Shown in pieces: positions 27,655-33,386 of a stretch of 33,386 nt of DNA. Both the position numbers and the translations under genes were made by a program. Source of the stretch: Thiotrichaceae bacterium (GTDB lineage Bacteria > Pseudomonadota > Gammaproteobacteria > Beggiatoales > Beggiatoaceae); assembly GCA_016745055.1 (NCBI GenBank), contig JADGDF010000031.1, positions 1-33,386 of the forward strand, written 5' to 3'. Under the pieces are notes generated by a model, which was not told the DNA's origin, ran no database searches, and saw only the letters and a list, made by a program, of their open reading frames with translations. How positions within the stretch are numbered: position 1 is the stretch's first letter; each line of letters starts with the position of its first letter.

Positions 27655-28650
27655 TTAAGCCCAGCGCATTCCACCACGTCTTACTGTATCAATTCCCTCT
27701 GTGTCGAAGGCATCTTTGTTTTCACTATGTAATTCATAGATTTCAATATTGTGGTCTGCAATTGCTTGGATATGCTCTAATTCTTCTTTGGCGCGCGTAT
27801 CATCAGTAAATAAGTGGCGAAAACGTTGTTGTTGTTTTAAATAATCTGTCACAGGTCGAGGATTGCGAATAGGCATTGCACCAGCAATTCCGCCACGTTC
27901 TAGTTCAATCACAGGAAATAATCCTGTTTGCACTGCTAATCTAGCAACATCAATACTTTGCTCACCTTCAAATCCCCAGCCTAAAGGACAAGGACAATGG
28001 ATTTGTAGAAAAGTAGGGCCATCAACAGCCATTGCTCGACGCACCTTTTTGCGAATATCAGAAGGATAAGCCACGGAAGCCGTTGCTGCATAAGGAATAT
28101 GGTGAGCGGCGACAATAGAAATAATGTCTTTTTTCAAATGTCGTTTACCCATACGCTCTTTACCTGGTGGGGAAGTGGTTGTCATGGCAGCGTGAGGTGT
28201 TGAGCTTGAACGTTGAATACCCGTATTCATATAAGCTTCATTATCAAAACAAATATATAACACATTGTGTCCACGTTCTAACATGCCAGACAAGGCTTGG
28301 AAACCAATATCGAAAGTGCCACCATCTCCCCCCATTGCAATTACTTTGGTGGATTTTCCTTGGGCTTTTAATGCAGCTTCCATCCCAGAAGCAATGGCCC
28401 CTGTATTTTCAAATAGGGAATGCATCCAAGGCACACGCCAGGCAGATTCTGGCCAAGGTGTGGTAAAAATTTCTAGGCAACCCGTTGCATTAGCAATCAT
28501 GACGTCGGGACCTGCAGCTTCCGTGGCTAAACGAGCTGCCAAAGCTTCTCCACAACCTAGACATGCACGATGTCCTGATTCCATGCCACGAAAACGTGGT
28601 TGTTTACGACGTAGATCTGCAGCAGGGATAGTAGTTTCTGTGATCATCAT
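27655..28650 (-). CDS. porB: Pyruvate:ferredoxin oxidoreductase beta subunit
   Basis: This is the thiamine-diphosphate-binding beta subunit of a 2-oxoacid:ferredoxin oxidoreductase, most likely for pyruvate. In 331 residues it shows the proximal Fe-S ligands Cys30 and Cys33 (CLGCGEALA), Cys58 (ATGCLEIF) and Cys219 or Cys221 (HCPCPLGW). The ThDP/Mg motif runs from GGDGGTFDIGFQAL (107-120) to NEAYMNTG (137-144). The enzyme converts pyruvate and CoA to acetyl-CoA, CO2 and reduced ferredoxin, or the reverse for CO2 fixation. The alpha, gamma and delta subunits, which usually precede porB, are not in the window. Immediately upstream on the same strand is a Uma2 gene, 94 bases away. Another 2-oxoacid cannot be ruled out as substrate. 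Confidence 0.87.
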   Translation of the reverse strand: MMITETTIPAADLRRKQPRFRGMESGHRACLGCGEALAARLATEAAGPDVMIANATGCLEIFTTPWPESAWRVPWMHSLFENTGAIASGMEAALKAQGKSTKVIAMGGDGGTFDIGFQALSGMLERGHNVLYICFDNEAYMNTGIQRSSSTPHAAMTTTSPPGKERMGKRHLKKDIISIVAAHHIPYAATASVAYPSDIRKKVRRAMAVDGPTFLQIHCPCPLGWGFEGEQSIDVARLAVQTGLFPVIELERGGIAGAMPIRNPRPVTDYLKQQQRFRHLFTDDTRAKEELEHIQAIADHNIEIYELHSENKDAFDTEGIDTVRRGGMRWA

Positions 28651-28744
28651 CGGTATCTGTTTAGTGTTAAGTTAGTTACATCCTAGCGATATTGAATTTA
28701 AATATCAAGGGGTATTGCATTTAAGGATTTGCAAAATCAGATAG

Positions 28745-29329
28745 TTAATTTATGGCTTCTAAATTCATGAGGACTTTATCGTAAATATCTTGTACGAGAA
28801 TTTCAGCATTGATGCTTTTTAATTCTAATATTTGTGTCATCTCGTCTAAAATGGTGAGTAGCCACTGATTTTGGTTTTGGCGCTGATAATGTTCAATATA
28901 ACATTGGTTTTGTGCAACAAGAATATAATCTTGCACAGTCTCCAAATTGCGGTATAAATCTGCTTTTTTGCTTTTATCATAACGCTCAGTTGATTTTGAT
29001 AAGACTTCAATAATCACTGTTGGATTAAGCAAAGTGTCAAATTGTTCATCTTCAATTTTAGACTCTCCGCACACAGCAATGACATCTGGGTAAGTATAAT
29101 CAGCTTGATTGACTTTCACCCGCATATCATTCGCGTACACATTGCAATTACGAGATTTAAATTGTACACCTAAACTAATAACCAAATTGCTGACAATGAT
29201 GACGTGACTTCGACTTGCCCCTGCCATAGCATAAATAATTCCTTCAACAAATTCATGCTTTTCATCGGCCTGACGTTCAAACGTGAGGTATTCTTCTGGT
29301 GTAATGGCTATTTTTGGTTGTGCTGACAT
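28745..29329 (-). CDS. Uma2 family (DUF820) putative endonuclease
   Basis: The 194-residue protein is of the Uma2/DUF820 family, which has a PD-(D/E)xK nuclease fold. Visible signatures are ITPEEYLTFE at the start, EKHEFVEGIIYAMAGAS (23-39), YTYPDVIAVCG (near 94-104) and PTVIIEVLSKSTERYDKSKK (near 122-142), followed by YRNLETVQDYILV. The family is hugely expanded in cyanobacteria and also common in Beggiatoa-like bacteria. Its biological role is not established, though links to mobile DNA are suspected. It lies within the ftsE-to-porB minus-strand run, 34 bases after the methyltransferase gene. Confidence 0.88.
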   Translation of the reverse strand: MSAQPKIAITPEEYLTFERQADEKHEFVEGIIYAMAGASRSHVIIVSNLVISLGVQFKSRNCNVYANDMRVKVNQADYTYPDVIAVCGESKIEDEQFDTLLNPTVIIEVLSKSTERYDKSKKADLYRNLETVQDYILVAQNQCYIEHYQRQNQNQWLLTILDEMTQILELKSINAEILVQDIYDKVLMNLEAIN

Positions 29330-29363
29330 AATTAATTCCCCGTTAATCCCTCGTTGGTATGAA

Positions 29364-29933
29364 TTATAGCTTTAATCCGACTAAACAGGCTTCATTACGT
29401 AAACCTTTCTGCACGTCGCCTATTGTGCCTAATTCTTGATAGGCAATGATATGTAGTTTAGAGCAGAGTTGCAGTAATTCATTATCAGCCAAACGAAATT
29501 CTGCCCGTTGAGGCCCAGTATCGCTGACTTTAGTTTGAGTAAACGTTTGGTAAAACAATAACCCATGAGGACGTAATGCGGCAATAAGATGAGGAAACAA
29601 TGTGCGTTCTAAAAAATGGGAAACGACAATTACATCAAAACAATTAGCTTCAGGAGGCTGGGCTTCGACATTTTGGCAGGCGGTATGTACAATTAGATGT
29701 TGTTGAGTGGCTTGCTGTTGTAATTTTTGCAAAGCTGCTTCTGCATAATCCCAGGCATGAGTTTCTAAGCCATGTTTTGCAAGCAATAAAGCATTAGCTC
29801 CTAAACCACAAGCCACGTCCAATGCAGCTCCTCGCTTAGGCAATAAATATTGATATTGCGTGAGCACATGACAGGCTAGTGGGAAAGTACCCTGCACATG
29901 ATAACGTTGATTCCATTCTGATTGGTTTAACAC
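29364..29933 (-). CDS. Class I SAM-dependent methyltransferase
   Basis: This is a 189-residue Rossmann-fold methyltransferase. Motif I is LDVACGLGANALLLAKHG (about 38-55), the acidic end of strand 2 is AWDYAEAAL, motif IV is FDVIVVSHFLERTLFP (about 99-114), and LRPHGLLFYQTF follows. It resembles TehB-like and other small-molecule methyltransferases, so the substrate cannot be named. The start is a GTG at 29933 with AAGGA six bases upstream. It follows ftsX after 17 bases and is probably co-transcribed with ftsEX. Whether it has any role in division is unknown. Confidence 0.78.
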   Translation of the reverse strand: MLNQSEWNQRYHVQGTFPLACHVLTQYQYLLPKRGAALDVACGLGANALLLAKHGLETHAWDYAEAALQKLQQQATQQHLIVHTACQNVEAQPPEANCFDVIVVSHFLERTLFPHLIAALRPHGLLFYQTFTQTKVSDTGPQRAEFRLADNELLQLCSKLHIIAYQELGTIGDVQKGLRNEACLVGLKL

Positions 29934-29950
29934 AATTTATCCTTCAACTT

Positions 29951-30925
29951 TTAATGTGGCTGGATCACACGCAAGTGTTTGCCAACTGCCAACCATGCGC
30001 CAGCTAAGCCTAAAGCAATGCCGGTGACCACTAGTATAAGTCCTGCTTGAATATCCAAAGTAATGATTTCAAACTCAGTGGCATAAAGTGTACTTAACTT
30101 TTGAATAGGGACACGTAATAACCAAAAAGAAATATTAACGAGCAACCAAGCGATTAATCCACCAACAAGTCCGTACCAAAAACCAATGTATAAAAAAGGT
30201 CTGCGAATAAATGCATTGGTACCCCCAAACAATTTGGTCACTTCAATTTCTTCACGACGATTAAAAATAGCCAAACGAATGGTATTGCCCACAACCAGTA
30301 AGACAGTAATCGCTAATAAACCTGCGAGAATAAGTATACCCCTTTGCACAACGGCAATGATTGTCAGCAAACGTTGTAACCAGCGCATATCAAACTGAGC
30401 CACATCAACTTCTTCCAATTTGTCCAACTCTTGCAAAAGACTGGGGGTGAGATGAGCCAACGCTGGTTGAATAATTAAAACATTAGGTAAAGGATTACCT
30501 TCTAAAGCATTTAAAGCCTCTCCAAAACCTGAATATTTACGATATTCTTCCAAGGCTTCTGCTGAAGTCACTAAACGCACACTTTGAATATCCTGCCTTT
30601 GCCCAAGCTGTTGACCTAAGATTTCAGCTTGTTGAATAGCCATTTGTGGGTTTAAAAACAACGAAATATGAGAAGATTCAGCCCAAGTTTGAGTAATTTG
30701 TTGTGCATTTTCCAAAAGTAAATAAAATCCACCAGGTAAAGCAAGCGCAATGGCAATCACGGCTGAAGTCATAAAATTTGCTAAAGGCGTGCTGAAAAAT
30801 TGGCCTAGACTGAGAAAAAATACGTAGACGTGATGAGATAACCAAATGTTTCGGCCTCGCGTGACTTGTGGCTTGCTGCGAGGAGTTGGTGGAGTAGGAC
30901 GTGATGATGGAGCAGTTCGTTTCAT
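29951..30925 (-). CDS. ftsX: Cell division protein FtsX
   Basis: FtsX is the membrane subunit of the FtsEX complex, which couples ATP hydrolysis to periplasmic activation of cell-wall amidases at the septum. The 324 residues comprise a Pro/Arg-rich cytoplasmic N-terminus (1-40), TM1 (about 45-68), a periplasmic domain (about 70-180), then three more helices (about 190-218, 246-270, 288-313). The hallmark IFNRREEIEVTKLFGGTNAFIRRPFL-type loop lies near 219-244. Its start overlaps the ftsE stop by one base (TGATG), showing translational coupling. Confidence 0.93.
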   Translation of the reverse strand: MKRTAPSSRPTPPTPRSKPQVTRGRNIWLSHHVYVFFLSLGQFFSTPLANFMTSAVIAIALALPGGFYLLLENAQQITQTWAESSHISLFLNPQMAIQQAEILGQQLGQRQDIQSVRLVTSAEALEEYRKYSGFGEALNALEGNPLPNVLIIQPALAHLTPSLLQELDKLEEVDVAQFDMRWLQRLLTIIAVVQRGILILAGLLAITVLLVVGNTIRLAIFNRREEIEVTKLFGGTNAFIRRPFLYIGFWYGLVGGLIAWLLVNISFWLLRVPIQKLSTLYATEFEIITLDIQAGLILVVTGIALGLAGAWLAVGKHLRVIQPH

Positions 30926-31596
30926 CAGTTACGTGGATAGGTATCCCCAATTAAACGACCTTCCTGCAAAACTAATGCACGGTGCCTCATTGTTTTAATG
31001 AGTGCTAGTGCATGAGAAGCAACAACGACTGTCACACCGACTTGATTAAATTCAATAAATAATTGCATAATTTCTTGTGCTAAAGCAGGATCAAGATTTC
31101 CTGTTGGTTCGTCTGCCAGTAAAATGGGTGGTTTATTGACAACAGCACGGGCAATGCCGACTCTTTGTTGTTGGCCACCAGACAGTGTAATCGGATAATT
31201 TTTTTCTTTGTTCAATAACCCAACTTTATCCAATGCAGCTCTTACTCGACGCCGAATATCTTGATGACGATAGCCTGCGATCATTAATGGCAACGCAACA
31301 TTGTCAAAAATCGTTCGATCATATAATAAACGATGTTCTTGAAAAGTAAACCCAATGTTTCGCCTCAAGTCAGGAATACGTTTTTCAGAGATTCTACCTA
31401 AGTGTTGGCCATTAACAATCAGTTGTCCACTGGTCACTCTTTCGATTAGATCAATTAAGCGTAATAACGTTGTTTTCCCTGCACCAGAATGGCCAGTAAT
31501 AAACACCATTTCACCTTTTTTGATATGAAAACTAATTTGCTTAATGGCTTCATATCCGTTAGGATAACGTTTAGTTGCATTGTTAAAAATGATCAT
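30925..31596 (-). CDS. ftsE: Cell division ATP-binding protein FtsE
   Basis: FtsE is the ABC-type ATPase partner of FtsX at the division site. Its 223 residues are the usual length. Walker [10 protein letters not shown] (35-43), a Q-loop in [13 protein letters not shown], the signature [14 protein letters not shown] (about 138-151), Walker [14 protein letters not shown] (about 158-170) and the switch His in VASHA are all visible. In E. coli ftsY precedes ftsE and rpoH follows ftsX. Here ftsE has its own promoter and upstream lies decayed IS sequence, so the ftsY link is lost. Confidence 0.95.
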   Translation of the reverse strand: MIIFNNATKRYPNGYEAIKQISFHIKKGEMVFITGHSGAGKTTLLRLIDLIERVTSGQLIVNGQHLGRISEKRIPDLRRNIGFTFQEHRLLYDRTIFDNVALPLMIAGYRHQDIRRRVRAALDKVGLLNKEKNYPITLSGGQQQRVGIARAVVNKPPILLADEPTGNLDPALAQEIMQLFIEFNQVGVTVVVASHALALIKTMRHRALVLQEGRLIGDTYPRN

Positions 31597-31628
31597 GGAT
31601 TTACAGGTAGTTTAGATGAATTAAATTT

Positions 31629-31656
31629 ATTATAGCAAGTTAGTGCTGGGGGACAA
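31629..31656 (-). promoter_or_regulatory. Extended -10 promoter of the ftsEX operon
   Basis: On the minus strand TTGTCC (31656-31651), a 16-base spacer ending in TGC, and a perfect TATAAT (31634-31629) lie about 35 bases ahead of the ftsE ATG at 31596. This is the best promoter match I noticed in the window. Confidence 0.6.
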
Positions 31657-31719
31657 TATTTTACAGTTGTTTTCAAGTTAAGCTTACACCTGTTGAGTGA
31701 TGTAAGCACTTTTGAGCTT

Positions 31720-32117
31720 GTCAATTGCGAATGCTATAGAACTCATGTGAATTTTCTAAAAAGTAGCGAATTTCTTAAGGATAAGTCTGACAAAGCAAAG
31801 TTTGAGTTTAGAGTTGGGATTTTGAGAGAGTACGTTCAAAGTTTTTTAGCAGGCTCTAAGAGCGTTCGACCCAAGCATTGGAACGTTCAACAACCCCTCT
31901 CGTTTTAACAGGGACAAAACCCGTTTTTCCGGGTTAAGTTTTTTCTTGTTTTGATGGCTTGGGAGAAAAGCGAATTTTCCTCATAATATCAGGGTAGACT
32001 TTTTCTAACGGTTGTGTAAGATATTCGGGGTGATAACCATTATCTAATAAGAGAGTCGTTTTAGGCATACTTGATGGTTTCTCTTTAAAATAATCAATAT
32101 TTTGACTAAACATTTCA
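31720..32117 (-). pseudogene. IS5-type transposase remnant, C-terminal part
   Basis: The minus strand reads EMFSQNIDYFKEKP, then LLLDNGYHPEYL, LEKVYPDIMRKIRF and KPSKQEKT followed by a stop. In the same frame it continues GFVPVKTRGVVERSNAWVER, a stop, then SLLKNFERTLSKSQL and further stops. The block VERxNAWxERxxSLxKNFERTL is a clear IS5-superfamily C-terminus holding the last catalytic Glu. Several in-frame stops show it is dead. Its N-terminal half is missing, replaced at about 32115 by the IS630-type element. Confidence 0.75.
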
Positions 32118-33001
32118 ACCAGACCTACATCGTCTGTGACATTTATCAAACAGGGGGTATTGAACAGTTGTTACGCTTTCAAGCAGGTGGCAGTCAAGCA
32201 CGTTTATCGGCGAGTGAGCAACAACAGTTAAAAGCCCATTTGGATGACAACTTGTGCCTGAGTACGCAGGTGGTGATTGCCTACGTTGAAGAACCATGGA
32301 ATATTCACTACAGTGAGCAAGGAATGAATCACCTATTGCATCGTCTAGGTTATGTATACAAAAAGCCTTGTGCCAGGCAAAGCAAATATCCAGGCTCAAA
32401 AGGACTTTTTAGCTGAGTATGAAGCGCTAAGAAAGCAGCAACCTGCTGAGGCTCCCTGTTACTTCATGGATGCAACTCACCCTCTTTATAACCCCATTGC
32501 GAACTACGGTTGGATAAAGCGCGGACAAGATTACGTCGTAAAAACCAATACAGGTCGTCGTCTCAATATTAATGGAGCGATGAATATCAGTATGTTAGAC
32601 CCAGTTATTCGTTATGATGATACGATTAATGCGGATTCTACAATCGCTTTCTTCAAGCAAAGCATCCTAATGTCCAAAACATTCCCGTTATCGCAGATAA
32701 TGCCCGTGACTACCGGGCTAAAATCGTAAGTGAATACCTACAAACATCGCGTATTCAACTCATTTTCCTTCCACCTTATGCACCTAACCTAAACCTGATA
32801 GAACGTTATTGGAAGTTTTTTAAGAAAAAAGTGCTCTACGGTTCTTACTACCAGACGTTTGACCGTTTTAAGTTGGCCTGTGATGAATTCTTCAACCAAG
32901 CTTGTGAGCATGTCGAACTGCTTTGCTCATTATTGGCAGGCTGTTTTCTCTGCAACGGCTTGTGTCCAAGACATGAAACATTCTCGGATGCCTTTAACTA
33001 G
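32102..33001 (+). pseudogene. IS630-family transposase, frameshifted
   Basis: The three catalytic acids of an IS630 DDE transposase can be traced across two frame changes. The first part (from about 32115) reads QTGGIEQLLRFQAGG and HYSEQGMNHLLHRLGYVYKK. After a shift near 32365, the frame containing 32352-32729 gives KANIQAQKDFLAEYEALRKQ, the first Asp in CYFMDATHPLYNP, and RRLNINGAMNI. After a second shift back near 32645 come the second Asp in PVIADNARDYRAK and the Glu in FLPPYAPNLNLIERYWKFF. The frame ends at TAG 32999-33001. The first helix-turn-helix residues are lost at the junction with the IS5 remnant. It could not yield an intact product without two frameshifts. Confidence 0.82.
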
Positions 33002-33101
33002 ACAACCCTGCTATGATATAGGCAACGCAATCATGTGACGGTATGCCGTTTTTTAAGGCTATAAACTTCCCTAACCACGCTTCCTTTTCATGTCCAAACT
33101 C

Positions 33102-33190
33102 TACTATGTAATTTGACGGAATCCTACATTTTTAGGTAAACGAGCTTTAGAGAATTTCATTGCCTGTTTGTTTCACGCAAGCTTGTCATC
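33102..33190. repeat. Right copy of the ~90-bp direct repeat
   Basis: This matches 491-585 in the same orientation, with the best match over ctactatgtaatttgacgga and the following 50 bases. It lies between the IS630 remnant and the ISAs1 fragment. The minus-strand reading MKFSK, RLPKN and FRQIT with a stop is conserved with the left copy. Confidence 0.6.
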
Positions 33191-33300
33191 AATACTTCTA
33201 TTGCTTCCCAACCTTCTGCGCCACTAACCACAGCGCAAATCACCAAAACAATAATATCCATGAGTGCATGGCGCGTCTTTCCCTTTCCAGCAATTCTCAT
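33187..33300 (-). pseudogene. ISAs1-family transposase, N-terminal fragment
   Basis: From an ATG at 33300 on the minus strand the frame reads MRIAGKGKTRHALMDIIVLV and then ICAVVSGAEGWEAIEV. This is the characteristic R-H-x-L-x-D-I-I...I-C-A-V-x-x-G-A-x-x-W-x-x-I-E start of ISAs1 (H-repeat-associated) transposases. It breaks off at about 33190, where the direct-repeat sequence begins. The remaining several hundred codons are absent, so it is a remnant. Sequence from 33301 to the window end shows no further recognisable coding. Confidence 0.7.
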
Positions 33301-33386
33301 TATGTAAAGAAATGAGGATAATACCAGCATAGGCTAAACGGAGGTGATGAAAATGAACGCCGCAATAAAATCAAAACCAGAGATAC

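Noticed and set aside
31693..31908. Plus-strand 71-residue frame
   Set aside because: It is antisense to the recognisable IS5-type C-terminus (NAWVER, KNFERTL) and has no features of its own.
1..33386. CRISPR arrays, tRNA, rRNA, toxin-antitoxin or defence systems
   Set aside because: No regularly spaced direct repeats, no cloverleaf or rRNA-like sequence and no recognised defence genes were seen. The Uma2 protein alone is not evidence of a defence system.

Overview
The window looks like an AT-rich gammaproteobacterial chromosome segment. A complete LptD with all four disulfide cysteines, the periplasmic protease BepA, ribosomal protein S21, FtsE/FtsX and a GspE-type ATPase all point to a Gram-negative gammaproteobacterium. 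A Uma2-family protein, long MASE3/PAS hybrid kinases, a pyruvate:ferredoxin oxidoreductase subunit, and many small palindromes and IS remnants make a Beggiatoa/Thiotrichales-type sulfur bacterium my best guess. That placement is inference; no rRNA gene is present to settle it.

Layout. Both ends are decayed mobile DNA. The left end (about 1-1720) holds a palindromic element, an IS5-type transposase remnant, the tail of a polysaccharide deacetylase and an unrecognised small gene. The right end (31.7-33.4 kb) holds an IS5-type C-terminal fragment, a frameshifted IS630 transposase and an ISAs1 N-terminal fragment. A roughly 90-bp sequence occurs in the same orientation near both ends (about 491 and 33102), so the whole gene block lies between two direct copies. 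Between them are: an exported DUF1566 protein and a small membrane protein (minus strand); a stand-alone MetH reactivation domain followed by a radical SAM protein (plus); a soluble receiver-kinase with an N-terminal LFAD repeat (plus); gspE and a large AsmA-like exported protein (minus); an HExxH/VWA protein and an acetyl-CoA acetyltransferase (minus); an HD phosphohydrolase with a polytopic membrane partner (plus); a UDP-glucose dehydrogenase, a Cys-rich exported protein and a 1300-residue hybrid kinase overlapping a 54-residue membrane protein (minus); lptD (plus); rpsU and bepA (minus); and a minus-strand run ftsE-ftsX-methyltransferase-Uma2-porB-exported helical protein.

How the genes fit together. 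Two genes serve outer-membrane biogenesis (lptD and bepA, whose E. coli product assists LptD maturation). The AsmA-like protein may belong to the same envelope theme. FtsEX is a cell-division module with a good promoter of its own, but ftsY is not beside it. Several proteins lack their usual partners here: PorB without its other subunits, GspE without other secretion genes, the VWA/HExxH protein without a MoxR ATPase, and a MetH reactivation domain without MetH. The most interesting items are the MetH-domain/radical SAM pair, the HD/membrane-protein pair, the LFAD-repeat kinase and a possible small RNA between rpsU and bepA. I see no CRISPR array, tRNA, rRNA or prophage.
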